From: Paroceanicella profunda | Lineage (GTDB): Bacteria > Pseudomonadota > Alphaproteobacteria > Rhodobacterales > Rhodobacteraceae | Direction of reading: 5' to 3' | Length of the DNA stretch: 64,000 nucleotides | Assembly: GCF_005887635.2 (NCBI RefSeq) | Contig: NZ_CP040818.1 | Coordinates: 3,130,501-3,194,500, forward strand | Position numbers and translations under genes: made by a program | Notes under the pieces: generated by a model | Seen by the model: the letters and a program-made list of their open reading frames with translations, nothing else | Told to the model about the DNA's origin: nothing | Databases searched by the model: none | Shown: positions 10,742 to 20,763 of the stretch, piece after piece | Position numbering within the stretch: position 1 is the stretch's first letter | Layout: the number at the start of each line of letters is the position of its first letter

Positions 10742-12190
10742 ATGATCGACCCGCGCCCCGTTCTCTTCGTCATCGGAATCCTGATCGCGGGCCTCGGGGC
10801 CGCGATGCTGCTGCCGATGGCCGCCGACCTCACGCAGGGCAACGACAACTGGGCCGCCTTCGCGATCTGCGGGTTCCTCACCATGGTGTCGGGCGCGGGG
10901 ATGGTGCTGGGGTGCCGCGAGGCCCGGCGCCCGGGGCTGAGCATCCAGCAGACCTTCCTGCTCACCACCCTCACATGGGTGATCCTGCCGGTCTTCGCCG
11001 GCCTGCCGCTGATGGCCGGGGCGCCGGGCGCCAGCTTCACCGATGCCTATTTCGAGGCGGTCTCCGGCCTCACCACCACCGGCTCCACGGTGCTCGTCGG
11101 GCTGGAGGCGCTGCCGGCCGGGGCGCAGCTGTGGCGCGGGCTGCTGCAATGGATGGGCGGCATCGGGATCATCGTGGTCGCCATCGCCTTCCTGCCCTCC
11201 ATGAAGGTGGGCGGCATGCAGTATTTCCGCTCCGAGGGGTTCGACACCATGGGCAAGATCCTGCCGCGCGCGGCGGAGATCGCCGGCTCGGTGTTCTGGG
11301 TCTACCTGCTGTTCACCTTCGTGTGCATGATCGCCTACGAGGCGGTGGGCATGAGCTTCTTCGACGCCATCGTGCATGCGATGACCACCATCTCCACCGG
11401 CGGTTTCGCCAATTACGACGCCTCCTTCGGCGTGTTCCAGGGCCGGCCGGAATACGTGGCCTCGGTGTTCATGCTGCTGGCGAGCCTGCCCTTCGTGCGC
11501 TACGTCCAGATCGTCGCGGGCACGGCCCGGCCGCTGATGCGCGACCCCCAGGTGCGCGCCTTCCTCGGCATCGTGGTCGCGCTGGTGGGGGTGGTGACGG
11601 CCTACCGCATGATCAGCCTCGGCGACGCGCCGGAGCCCGCCTTCCGCGAGGCGCTGTTCAACATCACCTCGATCATCTCCGGCACGGGTTTCGCCTCCGT
11701 GGACTACATGCAATGGGGCACCTTCCCGGTGGCGCTGTTCTTCTTCATCGGGCTGCTGGGCGGCTGCACGGGCTCGACCTGCTGCTCGATCAAGATCTTC
11801 CGCTTCCAGATCGCGCTCTCCGCGGTGCGCAGCCAGATCCGGATGATCCACTCGCCGCACGGCGTGTTCGTGCCGCGCTATGACGGGCGGCCGGTGCCGC
11901 GCGACGTGATCGATTCCGTGATGGCCTTCTTCGTGCTGTTCGGCTTCACGCTGGCGGCGCTCGCGGTGGTGCTGGGGCTGCTGGGGCTCAACACGATCAC
12001 CGCCGTCTCCGGCGCCGCGACGGCGCTGGCGAACGTGGGCCCGGGGCTGGGCACCGTGATCGGGCCGGCGGGCAATTTCGCCACGCTGGATGCGCCGGTG
12101 AAATGGGTGCTCGCGGCGGCGATGCTGATCGGGCGGCTGGAGATCTTCGCCGTCTACGTGCTGTTCACCGCGCGGTTCTGGCGCGACTGA
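10742..12190 (+). CDS. trkH: TrkH-family potassium uptake channel subunit
   Basis: An inner-membrane ion-translocating subunit of 482 residues. It has the expected four pore-loop repeats with selectivity-filter glycines: [31 protein letters not shown] and [10 protein letters not shown]. The C-terminal FARFWRD-like end (FTARFWRD) is also typical. The ATG at 10742 gives a first membrane helix starting at residue 6; upstream in-frame sequence is Arg/Pro-rich and unlike the family. The cytoplasmic partner TrkA is not in the window. Confidence 0.93.
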   Translation: MIDPRPVLFVIGILIAGLGAAMLLPMAADLTQGNDNWAAFAICGFLTMVSGAGMVLGCREARRPGLSIQQTFLLTTLTWVILPVFAGLPLMAGAPGASFTDAYFEAVSGLTTTGSTVLVGLEALPAGAQLWRGLLQWMGGIGIIVVAIAFLPSMKVGGMQYFRSEGFDTMGKILPRAAEIAGSVFWVYLLFTFVCMIAYEAVGMSFFDAIVHAMTTISTGGFANYDASFGVFQGRPEYVASVFMLLASLPFVRYVQIVAGTARPLMRDPQVRAFLGIVVALVGVVTAYRMISLGDAPEPAFREALFNITSIISGTGFASVDYMQWGTFPVALFFFIGLLGGCTGSTCCSIKIFRFQIALSAVRSQIRMIHSPHGVFVPRYDGRPVPRDVIDSVMAFFVLFGFTLAALAVVLGLLGLNTITAVSGAATALANVGPGLGTVIGPAGNFATLDAPVKWVLAAAMLIGRLEIFAVYVLFTARFWRD

Positions 12191-12272
12191 GCAATTGACC
12201 CTCCCATGCCGCGCGCCTATGGTCCGCGCGCCCGAGACAGGCCCGAGACACCGGGGGGCAGGAGGCCCGAAC

Positions 12273-13205
12273 ATGACCATGACCGCACCGCGTTCCTTCC
12301 AGGAAATCATCCTGCGACTGCAGACCTACTGGGCCGGCAAGGGCTGCGCCATGCTGCAGCCCTATGACATGGAGGTGGGGGCGGGCACCTTCCACCCGGC
12401 CACCACCCTGCGCGCACTCGGCTCGAAGGCCTGGGCGGCCGCCTATGTTCAGCCCTCCCGCCGCCCCACGGACGGGCGCTACGGCGAGAACCCCAACCGC
12501 CTGCAGCACTACTACCAGTACCAGGTGCTGATTAAACCGAGCCCGCCGGACCTGCAGGCCCTCTACCTCGGCAGCCTCGAGGCCATCGGCATCGACATGG
12601 CCCTGCATGACATCCGCTTCGTGGAGGACGACTGGGAGAGCCCGACGCTGGGCGCCTGGGGCCTCGGCTGGGAAGTGTGGTGCGACGGCATGGAGGTCTC
12701 GCAGTTCACCTATTTCCAGCAGGTGGGCGGGCATGACTGCAAGCCGGTCTCCGGTGAGCTCACCTACGGGCTGGAGCGCCTCGCGATGTACGTGCTGGGC
12801 ATCGACCACGTTATGGACATGCCCTTCAACGACCCCGCCGCGCCCATCCCGCTCAGCTACGGCGACGTCTACCGCCAGACCGAGCAGGAATACAGCCGCT
12901 GGAACTTCGACCAGGCCGACACCGACAGCCTGCTGAAGCATTTCGAGGATGCTGAGGCGGAGTGTCGCCGCACCCTGGAGGCCCCGGCCGAGGACCCCAA
13001 GACCGGCAAGCGCATCGTGATGGCCCACCCGGCCTACGACCAGTGCATCAAGGCGAGCCACCTGTTCAACCTGCTCGACGCGCGGGGGGTGATCTCGGTG
13101 ACCGAGCGCCAGGCCTATATCGGCCGGGTGCGCGCGCTCGCCAAGCTCTGCGCCGATGCCTTCGTGACCACGGAGGCCGGCGGCTGGAGCGGGGAGGCCG
13201 CGTGA
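12273..13205 (+). CDS. glyQ: Glycyl-tRNA synthetase alpha subunit
   Basis: Catalytic subunit of the bacterial alpha2beta2-type glycyl-tRNA synthetase, 310 residues. Class II signature text includes [37 protein letters not shown], and [18 protein letters not shown]. The ATG at 12273 follows GGAGGCCCGAAC and fits the family N-terminus; the earlier in-frame start was rejected. It heads the glyQ–DUF6446–glyS unit, with glyS encoding the second subunit 588 bases later. Confidence 0.97.
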   Translation: MTMTAPRSFQEIILRLQTYWAGKGCAMLQPYDMEVGAGTFHPATTLRALGSKAWAAAYVQPSRRPTDGRYGENPNRLQHYYQYQVLIKPSPPDLQALYLGSLEAIGIDMALHDIRFVEDDWESPTLGAWGLGWEVWCDGMEVSQFTYFQQVGGHDCKPVSGELTYGLERLAMYVLGIDHVMDMPFNDPAAPIPLSYGDVYRQTEQEYSRWNFDQADTDSLLKHFEDAEAECRRTLEAPAEDPKTGKRIVMAHPAYDQCIKASHLFNLLDARGVISVTERQAYIGRVRALAKLCADAFVTTEAGGWSGEAA

Positions 13206-13212
13206 CCCGCGC

Positions 13213-13788
13213 ATGAGCGACCTCGGCTTCATCCCCTGGCTCCTGCTCTACATCGTCCTGCCGCTGGCGGTGATCGTGCTCGGCGTCGTGGCACTGATCT
13301 CCCTCACCGAGCGGCGGCGGGCAGGGCGTCCGGACCGGCGCTCGGCCACGCTCAGCGGCCGCACGCTGGGCATCGGCCTGTTCGGCTTCGCGCTGGTGTT
13401 CGGCATCGCGCTGTGGTGGAACCAGACCCATGCCTGGTACGACAGGGTGGAGGGGCTGGGGCAGGTGACGGTTGCGGGGCGGGAGATTCCGGTCTCCGGC
13501 TACACCGGCCTCGACGGCAACAGCCCGCTGAAGCTGCGCGCCTGCTTCACGCTGGACCCCGCGGATGTCGCGGACGTGCCGCTGGCCGGCGACGCCACGC
13601 CGCTGGGCACGCCGGACTGGTTCGATTGCTACGACCAGGCCGCGCTCACCGACGACCTCGCCGCCGGCCGCGCCACCGCCTACCTTGCCGGCAGCAACGA
13701 GCCGCAGGATTTCGAACGCATCATCGCCGTCTATCCCGACGGCCGCGCCTATCTCTGGCGCCAGCTCAACGAAAAGTACCGGGACTGA
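13213..13788 (+). CDS. DUF6446-type membrane-anchored protein
   Basis: A 191-residue protein encoded between the two glycyl-tRNA synthetase subunits. There are two N-terminal hydrophobic segments (about 6-30 and 51-68). A soluble domain follows with CFTLDP, WFDCYDQAAL, AYLAGSNEPQDFERIIAVYPDGRAYLWRQLN. The two cysteines could pair if the domain is periplasmic. The family is found in this position in Rhodobacterales and has no established function. Gaps of 7 and 4 bases to glyQ and glyS imply co-transcription and probably translational coupling. Confidence 0.8.
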   Translation: MSDLGFIPWLLLYIVLPLAVIVLGVVALISLTERRRAGRPDRRSATLSGRTLGIGLFGFALVFGIALWWNQTHAWYDRVEGLGQVTVAGREIPVSGYTGLDGNSPLKLRACFTLDPADVADVPLAGDATPLGTPDWFDCYDQAALTDDLAAGRATAYLAGSNEPQDFERIIAVYPDGRAYLWRQLNEKYRD

Positions 13789-13792
13789 CCCC

Positions 13793-16063
13793 ATGGCTGA
13801 CCTTCTGATCGAGCTCTTCTCCGAGGAAATTCCCGCGCGCATGCAGGCGGGCGCCGTGGCGGACCTGCGCAAGCTGGTGACCGACGGTCTCGTGGAGGCC
13901 GGCCTCACCTATGCCTCCGCCGCCGGCTTCGCCACGCCGCGCCGCCTCACCCTGGCCCTCCAGGACCTGCCGGCGATGACCCGCGCCACCCGGGAGGAGC
14001 GCAAGGGCCCGCGCACCGATGCGCCCGAGAAGGCGCTGGAAGGCTTCCTGCGCTCCACCGGCCTGACGAAGGACCAGCTTGTCGCGCGCGATGACAAGAA
14101 GGGCCAGGTGTGGTTCGCCGTCATCGACCGCCCCGGCCGCCCGGCCGAGGAGGTGATCGCCGAGGTTCTGGAAGCGGCCATCCGCACCTTCCCCTGGCCG
14201 AAATCCATGCGCTGGGGCGCCGGCACGCTGCGCTGGGTGCGCCCGCTGCACTCCATCCTGTGCATCCTGTCGGACGAGGCCGGCGCCCGCGTGGTGCCGC
14301 TGGAGGTGGACGGCATCCGGGCCGGCGCCACCACCGAAGGCCACCGCTTCATGGCGCCGGGCCGCTTTTCCGTAACCTCCTTCGAGGATTACGAGGCGAA
14401 GCTCACCCGCGCCAGGGTGATGCTGAACCCGGAGGACCGCGCCGAGCACATCTGGGCTGACGCCTCCGCCCAGGCCTTCGCGCAGGGGCTGGAGCTGGTG
14501 GAGGACAAGGCGCTGCTGGCGGAGGTCTCCGGCCTCGTCGAGTTCCCGGTGGTGCTGATGGGCGAGATCCGCGAGGCCTTCCTCGGCCTGCCGCCCGAAG
14601 TGCTGCAGACCTCGATGCGCGAGCACCAGAAGTTCTTCTCGGTGAGGAACCCGAAGACCGGCCGCATCGAGAAATACGTGACGGTGGCGAACCGCGAGAC
14701 CGCCGACAATGGCGCCACCATCCTGCACGGCAACGGCAAGGTGCTGGCCGCCCGCCTCTCCGACGCGAAGTTCTTCTGGGAGAACGACCTGCGCACCGTG
14801 GAGCGCCAGGGGCTGGAGGCGATGGCCGCGCCGCTGTTCAACGTGACCTTCCACAACCGGCTGGGCAGCCAGGGTGCGCGGGTGGAGCGGCTCGCCATCC
14901 TCGCGCGCACCATCGCCCCGCTGGTGGGCGCGGACCCGGACCGGGCGGCGCAGGCCGCGAAGGTGGCCAAGGCCGATCTCTGCTCGGAAATGGTCTATGA
15001 ATTCCCGGAACTGCAGGGGCTCATGGGCAGCTACTACGCCCGCCACGCCGGGCTGGCGGAGGATGTCGCCGCCGCCGCGCAGGAGCATTACTCGCCGCTC
15101 GGGCCGTCCGACGCCGTGCCGAAGGCGCCGGTGTCCGTGGCCGTGGCGCTGGCGGACAAGATCGACACCCTGGCCGGATTCTGGGCCATCGACGAGAAGC
15201 CCACCGGCTCGAAGGACCCCTACGCCCTGCGCCGCGCGGCGCTTGGTGTGATCCGGCTCATCCTCGACAACGGCGTCTCCGTGCCGCTGGGAGAGCTGGT
15301 GAATGCCGCGCGGGACGCCTATGTCGCCGTCTACCAGCGCATCGGCCGCCCGAGGCTCATCGAGCAGATCCAGTCCGACCTGCTGGGCGCGGCCGATCTC
15401 TCCCGCCTGCTGGGCGAGGGCGAGGACCGCGAGCAGTTCGAGGCGCTGGAGGCCACCCAGGAACAGGCCGAGTTCATCGCCGACCGGCAGATGGGCCTGC
15501 ACAATTTCAAGCAGGAGGCGCGCTTCGAGGCGATGCGCGCCAGCCTGCTGGCCTTCTTCGCCGACCGGCTGAAGGTGCACCTGCGCGGCGAGGGCGTGCG
15601 CCATGACATCCTGGACGCCTGCTTCGCGCTTGGCGGGCAGGACGACCTCGTCACCCTCATCAAGCGCGTCAAGGCCTTGCAGGCCGGGCTTGAGACGGAG
15701 GAGGGCGCGAACCTGCTCGCCGGCTACAAGCGCGCCAACAACATCCTCACCGCCGAGGAGAAGAAGGACGGGGTGGAGTATTCGCTCGACCCGAACCCGA
15801 AATTCGCCGAGAGCGCCGAGGAGAAGGCGCTCTTCGCCGCCCTCGACAGCGCCGAGCCGGAGATCGCCCGCGCCCTGCAGGCGCAGGATTTCGCCGCCGC
15901 GATGACCGCGCTCGCCACGCTGCGCGCGCCGATCGATGCGTTCTTCGACAAGGTGGTGGTGAATTCGGACAACCAGATCGTGCGGCGCAACCGGCTGTGC
16001 CTGCTGCACCGGGTGCGCAAGGTGACGGAACAGGTGGCGGTGCTCTCGGCCATCGAGGGCTGA
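13793..16063 (+). CDS. glyS: Glycyl-tRNA synthetase beta subunit
   Basis: tRNA-binding subunit of glycyl-tRNA synthetase, 756 residues. It starts with the family signature MADLLIELFSEEIPARMQ and contains ASGLVEFPVVLMG-like (SGLVEFPVVLMGE), REHQKFFSV, and KIDTLAGFWAIDEKPTGSKDPYALRRAALG. The ATG at 13793 lies 4 bases after the DUF6446 stop. Translation continues well upstream in frame inside the previous gene, so the start was set by homology. It works only with GlyQ. Confidence 0.97.
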   Translation: MADLLIELFSEEIPARMQAGAVADLRKLVTDGLVEAGLTYASAAGFATPRRLTLALQDLPAMTRATREERKGPRTDAPEKALEGFLRSTGLTKDQLVARDDKKGQVWFAVIDRPGRPAEEVIAEVLEAAIRTFPWPKSMRWGAGTLRWVRPLHSILCILSDEAGARVVPLEVDGIRAGATTEGHRFMAPGRFSVTSFEDYEAKLTRARVMLNPEDRAEHIWADASAQAFAQGLELVEDKALLAEVSGLVEFPVVLMGEIREAFLGLPPEVLQTSMREHQKFFSVRNPKTGRIEKYVTVANRETADNGATILHGNGKVLAARLSDAKFFWENDLRTVERQGLEAMAAPLFNVTFHNRLGSQGARVERLAILARTIAPLVGADPDRAAQAAKVAKADLCSEMVYEFPELQGLMGSYYARHAGLAEDVAAAAQEHYSPLGPSDAVPKAPVSVAVALADKIDTLAGFWAIDEKPTGSKDPYALRRAALGVIRLILDNGVSVPLGELVNAARDAYVAVYQRIGRPRLIEQIQSDLLGAADLSRLLGEGEDREQFEALEATQEQAEFIADRQMGLHNFKQEARFEAMRASLLAFFADRLKVHLRGEGVRHDILDACFALGGQDDLVTLIKRVKALQAGLETEEGANLLAGYKRANNILTAEEKKDGVEYSLDPNPKFAESAEEKALFAALDSAEPEIARALQAQDFAAAMTALATLRAPIDAFFDKVVVNSDNQIVRRNRLCLLHRVRKVTEQVAVLSAIEG

Positions 16064-16080
16064 GGGCCGGGATCGGTGGA

Positions 16081-16104
16081 CGGGCCCGACCAAGGTCGGG
16101 TCCG
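16081..16104 (+). terminator. Hairpin downstream of glyS
   Basis: An 11-bp stem, CGGGCCCGACC paired with GGTCGGGTCCG, with two bases between the arms, sits 17 bases after the glyS stop. It is not followed by a T-tract, so it may be an RNA-stabilising hairpin or a weak terminator. Confidence 0.45.
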
Positions 16105-16194
16105 CGTCACACGGGCCTTCACGCGGGCAGTTTTCCCCATTATGCTGCACTGCAATGAAAACAAGCCCGGGACCGCCGGGATGGGGAGCCCACC

Positions 16195-18825
16195 GTGACC
16201 GAATCCGCTGACAGAACCCTGAACCTGCGTGATCCCGCCTCCTGCGACCCGGAGGTGAGCGGAGAGCGTGGCGCGCGGCTGGCGCGGATGGCACAGCTCG
16301 GGGTTCCGGTGCCCCGCGGCGTCGTGCTGCCCTTCGACCTCGTGGCCGACATGGGCCGCCATGGCGCGAACACGGTGCTGGAGCCGCATTTGAGCCGGGC
16401 GCTGGACAGTCTCGGGGCGGATACGCTGCTGGCCGTGCGCTCCAGCCCGCTGCAGCGGGACTGGGGCGGGCCGCAGGCCATCCTCAACATCGGCATCACC
16501 GACGCGAACTTGCCCGCGCTCGCCGCCCGGGTGGGGCAGCGCCAGGCGCTGGACCTCTACCGCCGGCTCATCCAGTCCTGGGGCGCGGGCGTGGCGGGGA
16601 TCGACGCGGAAGACCTCGAGAACATCCTCTATGACCGGCTGAAGCTCGCCGGGGTGGAGAGCGAGGAGGCGCTCTCCGTGGGCGACCTCAAGGTGTTGCT
16701 GGACGATTACCGCGCCTTCTACCTGGAGGAGGTGGGCCAGCCCTTCCCGCAGGACCCGGCAACCCAGCTGAAGGCCGCGCTGGAAGCCGCCGCGAAGGGC
16801 TGGAACCGCCCCTCCGCCAAGCTGCTGCGCCAGGCCAAGGGCGCGCCCGCCGATGCCGGCCTCGCGCTGATCGCGCAGCGCATGGCGCTGGGGCTCTGCT
16901 CCGGGAATTCCGGAGCGGGGATCGCGCATTTCATCGAGGAGAAAACCGGCAGGCCCGGGCTGAACGGCCGCTATCTGGCGCAGGCCCAGGGGCTGGACGC
17001 GATGATGGGGCTGCGCACGCCGGTGCTGCTGTGCCGGGCGGAGCGCGAGGCGCTGGGGATCTCCGGGCAATCGCTGGAGGAGAGCTGTCCGCTCGCCACG
17101 GAAGCGCTGCAGATGGCCGGGCGGCTGGTGGCGCACGGGCTGGGCGACGTGTTCGACGTGCAGTTCACCATCGAGAGCGGCGTGCTGCATGTGCTGGACG
17201 CTGTGCCGGCCCGGCGCTCGGCCCGTGCGGCGGTGCGCGTGGTGGTGGACCTGGTCGAGCAAGGTGCCATCACCCGCGAGCAGGCGCTGCTGCGCATCGA
17301 CCCGCGCTCGCTCAACGAGCACCTGCACCCGCAGATCGACCCCTCGCACCGGCGTGACCCGATCGGCCGCGGCCTGGCCGCGAGCCCGGGCGCCGCCTCG
17401 GGCCGCATCGTGTTCTCGCCGGAGGCGGCGATGAGCCTCGCCGCCCAGGAGGTGGAGACCATCCTTGTGCGGGTGGAGACCAGCCCGGAGGACATCCGCG
17501 GCATGCACGCGGCCTCCGGCCTGCTCACCGTGCGCGGCGGCATGACCAGCCACGCGGCGGTGATCGCGCGCGGGCTGGGCCTTCCCTGCGTGGTGGGCGT
17601 CACCGACATCCGGCTCGACATGAAGGCCGGCACCCTGCGCTGCGCGGACGGGCGAATGTTCCACGAGGGCGACATCATCACCGTGGACGGCTCACGCGGG
17701 GAGGCGCTGGCGGGGGCGGCGGAGATGATCCAGCCGGAAATCTCCGGCGCCTTCGGCACGCTGATGGGCTGGGCCGACGCCACCCGCCGCATGCGCGTGC
17801 GCGCCAACGCCGACACCCCGCAGGACGCCCGCACCGCCCGGGCCTTCGAGGTGGACGGCATCGGGCTGTGCCGCACCGAGCAGATGTTCTTCGACGAGGC
17901 CCGCATCAACGTGATGCGCGAGATGATCCTGGCCGAGACGGTGGAGGAGCGGCGCGGCGCGCTGGACCGCCTGCTGCCCATGCAGCGCGGCGATTTCGTG
18001 GAACTGTTCGAGATCATGGCCGGGCTGCAGGTGACCATCCGCCTGCTCGATCCGCCGCTGCACGAGTTCCTGCCGCACTCGCGCGACGAGATGCGCGAGC
18101 TGGCAGAGCAGATGGACCTGCCCGTGAGCCACATCATCCATCGTGCTGAACAGCTTCAGGAATTCAACCCGATGCTGGGGATGCGCGGCGTGCGCCTCGC
18201 CGTCACCATGCCCGAGATCTACGAGATGCAGGCCCGGGCGATCTTCGAGGCGGTGCTGGAGGTGAACTCCCGCGCCGAGGCGCCGGTGATCCCGGAAATC
18301 ATGATCCCGCTGGTCTCCGCCGCGCGGGAGGTGGAGCTGGTGAAGGCGCGCATCGAGGCGGTGGCGCGCGACGTGGAGCGCGAGACCGGGGCGCGGCTGG
18401 AGTACCGGCTGGGCGTGATGGTGGAGACCCCGCGCGCCGCCCTGCGCGCCGGCGATCTGGCGCGCACCGCGAGCTTCATGAGCTTCGGCACCAACGACCT
18501 CACCCAGATGACCTACGGGCTGAGCCGCGACGACGCCGGCCGCTTCATGCGCGACTACGTGAACCAGGGCGTCTACCCGGAAGACCCGTTCCATGCGCTG
18601 GACCTGGAGGGCGTGGGCGAACTGCTGCTCATCGCCTCGCGGCGCGGACGCAAGGCGAACCCGGACGTGGTGCTGGGCATCTGCGGCGAACATGCGGGGG
18701 ACCCGGCCTCGGTGCGCTTCTGCGAACTGCTCGGCTTCGACTACGTGTCCTGCTCGCCCTACCGCACGCCGATTGCCCGGCTGGCCGCGGCCCAGGCCGC
18801 CCTGCTGGTGAAGGCCGGCCGGTGA
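16195..18825 (+). CDS. Pyruvate phosphate dikinase-like PEP-utilising enzyme with substituted ATP-grasp residues
   Basis: An 876-residue three-domain PPDK homologue with a GTG start. The swivel and PEP/pyruvate domains look intact: catalytic His453 in GGMTSHAAV, Arg560 in LCRTEQMFF, Arg616 in IRLLDPPLHEFLP, Glu744, Asn767 and Asp768, and Cys830 in GICGEHAGDP. In the N-terminal ATP-grasp domain the positions equivalent to Clostridium symbiosum Lys22, Glu323, Gln335 and Arg337 read Arg25, Gln323, Asp335 and Val337 (DVQFTIES then VLDAV). It may therefore not use ATP, or may use another nucleotide or partner. It sits between glyS and meaB, with a 4-base overlap into meaB. Confidence 0.85.
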   Translation: MTESADRTLNLRDPASCDPEVSGERGARLARMAQLGVPVPRGVVLPFDLVADMGRHGANTVLEPHLSRALDSLGADTLLAVRSSPLQRDWGGPQAILNIGITDANLPALAARVGQRQALDLYRRLIQSWGAGVAGIDAEDLENILYDRLKLAGVESEEALSVGDLKVLLDDYRAFYLEEVGQPFPQDPATQLKAALEAAAKGWNRPSAKLLRQAKGAPADAGLALIAQRMALGLCSGNSGAGIAHFIEEKTGRPGLNGRYLAQAQGLDAMMGLRTPVLLCRAEREALGISGQSLEESCPLATEALQMAGRLVAHGLGDVFDVQFTIESGVLHVLDAVPARRSARAAVRVVVDLVEQGAITREQALLRIDPRSLNEHLHPQIDPSHRRDPIGRGLAASPGAASGRIVFSPEAAMSLAAQEVETILVRVETSPEDIRGMHAASGLLTVRGGMTSHAAVIARGLGLPCVVGVTDIRLDMKAGTLRCADGRMFHEGDIITVDGSRGEALAGAAEMIQPEISGAFGTLMGWADATRRMRVRANADTPQDARTARAFEVDGIGLCRTEQMFFDEARINVMREMILAETVEERRGALDRLLPMQRGDFVELFEIMAGLQVTIRLLDPPLHEFLPHSRDEMRELAEQMDLPVSHIIHRAEQLQEFNPMLGMRGVRLAVTMPEIYEMQARAIFEAVLEVNSRAEAPVIPEIMIPLVSAAREVELVKARIEAVARDVERETGARLEYRLGVMVETPRAALRAGDLARTASFMSFGTNDLTQMTYGLSRDDAGRFMRDYVNQGVYPEDPFHALDLEGVGELLLIASRRGRKANPDVVLGICGEHAGDPASVRFCELLGFDYVSCSPYRTPIARLAAAQAALLVKAGR

Positions 18826-19748
18826 CCTCGGCCGCGCTGGAAGCCCTGCGCGGCGCCGGCAAGGCGGGCCTGGCCCGGGCGCTGTCACGCATCGAGAGCG
18901 CGCCGGATGCGCCGGAAACCGTGGCCCTGCTGGACGCGGCCTTTGCCGCGCCGCGCGGGGTCACCCTCGGCTTCACCGGCCCGCCGGGGGTGGGCAAGTC
19001 CACCCTGGTGAACGCACTGGTACCGCGGGTGCGCGGGGCCGGGCACACGCTGGGGATCATCGCCGTCGATCCGTCCTCGCGCCGCTCCGGCGGGGCGCTG
19101 CTGGGGGACCGCACCCGGATGACCCATGACCCGGAGGACCAGGGCGTCTTCATGCGCTCCATGGCCGCGCGCGACCGGCTGGGCGGCGTGGCGGAGGTGA
19201 CCTTTCCGGCCATGGTGCTGATGCGCGCGCTGTTCGACATCGTCATCGTGGAGACCGTGGGTGTCGGCCAGTCCGAGACGGAAATATCGGAACTCGCGGA
19301 CCTTACGATCCTGTGTTCCCAGCCCGGCGCGGGGGACGCGCTGCAGTTCATGAAGGCCGGGATCATGGAGACGCCGGACCTCGTTCTGGTGACCAAGGGA
19401 GACACCGGCGCCCCGGCCCGGCGCACCGCCTCGGACCTTGCCGGCGCGCTCTCCCTCGCCGCCCGGCAGACCGGTATTCCCGCGCCCGGCGTGGTGATTG
19501 TTTCCGCAAATGACGGGTCGGGCCTGGACCGGGTTCTGGGCACTGTTCTCGAACTGGCACCCGGGGTGAATGACGGCCGCCGTGAGCAGGCCGCCAACAT
19601 GTGGCTCCGGTCACAGATTCGCACGGATTGGGGGCGATTCGGGCTGGAACTTCTCGGCCAGGACCTGCGTTGCCCTAAGATGGCGCCTTTTTCAGCCCGA
19701 TCCGGGCTGTCGGCGCGCTTGTGGACGCGTCTTCAGCCCTCCCGATAA
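18822..19748 (+). CDS. meaB: MeaB-type G3E GTPase (B12-mutase chaperone)
   Basis: A P-loop GTPase of 308 residues that in characterised cases protects and reloads adenosylcobalamin-dependent methylmalonyl-CoA mutase. Motifs: P-loop GPPGVGKSTLVNAL, the family stretch VDPSSRRSGGALLGDRTRM, VETVGVGQSE, and a base-specificity region VTKGD. The GTG start overlaps the stop of the PPDK-like gene (GTGA). The C-terminal 25 residues are unlike the family and may be a drifted tail. No mutase gene is in the window, so the partner must be encoded elsewhere. Confidence 0.87.
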   Translation: MTSAALEALRGAGKAGLARALSRIESAPDAPETVALLDAAFAAPRGVTLGFTGPPGVGKSTLVNALVPRVRGAGHTLGIIAVDPSSRRSGGALLGDRTRMTHDPEDQGVFMRSMAARDRLGGVAEVTFPAMVLMRALFDIVIVETVGVGQSETEISELADLTILCSQPGAGDALQFMKAGIMETPDLVLVTKGDTGAPARRTASDLAGALSLAARQTGIPAPGVVIVSANDGSGLDRVLGTVLELAPGVNDGRREQAANMWLRSQIRTDWGRFGLELLGQDLRCPKMAPFSARSGLSARLWTRLQPSR

Positions 19749-19938
19749 CCGGCTGAATTGGCACTTGATTCAGCGACAATCTCGCGCGTTTTCACGACGC
19801 AGCTACCGTTTGCGGCGAAACGACCGTTTACAGTTGAGGCCGGTTGGGTATGGTCTGCGGGCGTTAGAAAATTGCGATAGGCGGTGCAGGGGCCATTCGG
19901 TTGGCGCATTGAGCACTCCGGACGACGGTGGGAAGACC

Positions 19939-20763
19939 ATGAAAGCACGATCACTCGGAGGGTCCCACGGGGCCCGCTTGAGGAGTCTCGCATGCGCTGT
20001 CGCCATCACATCGAGTACCGTAATCTGTGCGGCGGGTGTGGCGGCTGGCGAGACGGACGACCCTGCGCCTTCGGGCACAGATCAGATCGCGCTCCAGATC
20101 GCCTCGGTGATGGCGCAGGAGCGGACAGCCCTCACGGCACTGAATGCGGATCGGCTCATCGATCTGGGGGGCTCCGGGAGCCCGGTGAACGGCACCAGCC
20201 GGCCACGCGGCAACCGGCTCCACGCGGAGGTCTCGGCGCTGAACCGGGCGGATGCGGAAGCCTCGATGCTGGTCTCCAGCGCCCAGCAGCGCGCGATCTC
20301 CGCGGAGGACCGCCAGTCCATCCTGTCCTTCAGCCCCGAGGAAATCGACCTGCTGCCCGTCGCGCGTGGCGGGGATGAGTTCAAGTGCCTGGCCGAGGCG
20401 CTCTACTTCGAGGCCCGTGGCGAGTCGATCGCCGGCATGGTGGCGGTGGCCGAGGTCATCCTGAACCGCGTCGAGAGCGACGATTTCCCCGACACCGTGT
20501 GCAAGGTGGTGAACCAGGGCACCGGCAAGCTGCACCAGTGCCAGTTCAGCTACACCTGCGACGGCCGCTCCGACCGCATCCGCAATCAGGCCGCCTACGA
20601 GCGCGTGGCCAAGGTGGCGCGGATCATGATGGATGGCCAGCCGCGCATGCTCACCGGCGGCGCCACCCATTACCACACGCTGCGGGTGCGCCCGCGCTGG
20701 ACGAAGAACCTGTCGCGCACGGCCCGGATCGGCGCGCATGTCTTCTACCGCAACAACGCCTGA
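19939..20763 (+). CDS. Secreted cell-wall hydrolase, SleB/CwlJ family
   Basis: A 274-residue precursor with an N-terminal hydrophobic signal segment (about 15-36, ending AAGVAAGE). A linker of about 100 residues follows, then a C-terminal hydrolase domain (about 145-274). The domain has CLAEALYFEARGES with the expected catalytic Glu, followed by VAEVILNRV, CQFSYTCDG, GATHYHT and WTKNLSRTARIGAHVFYR. Such enzymes cleave peptidoglycan glycan strands in the periplasm, probably during wall remodelling. The ATG at 19939 was chosen because it places the signal peptide at the N-terminus. Confidence 0.9.
   Translation: MKARSLGGSHGARLRSLACAVAITSSTVICAAGVAAGETDDPAPSGTDQIALQIASVMAQERTALTALNADRLIDLGGSGSPVNGTSRPRGNRLHAEVSALNRADAEASMLVSSAQQRAISAEDRQSILSFSPEEIDLLPVARGGDEFKCLAEALYFEARGESIAGMVAVAEVILNRVESDDFPDTVCKVVNQGTGKLHQCQFSYTCDGRSDRIRNQAAYERVAKVARIMMDGQPRMLTGGATHYHTLRVRPRWTKNLSRTARIGAHVFYRNNA

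Noticed and set aside
13766..16294. Open frame of 842 codons on the minus strand over glyS
   Set aside because: Antisense to glyS; composition is that of a shadow frame.
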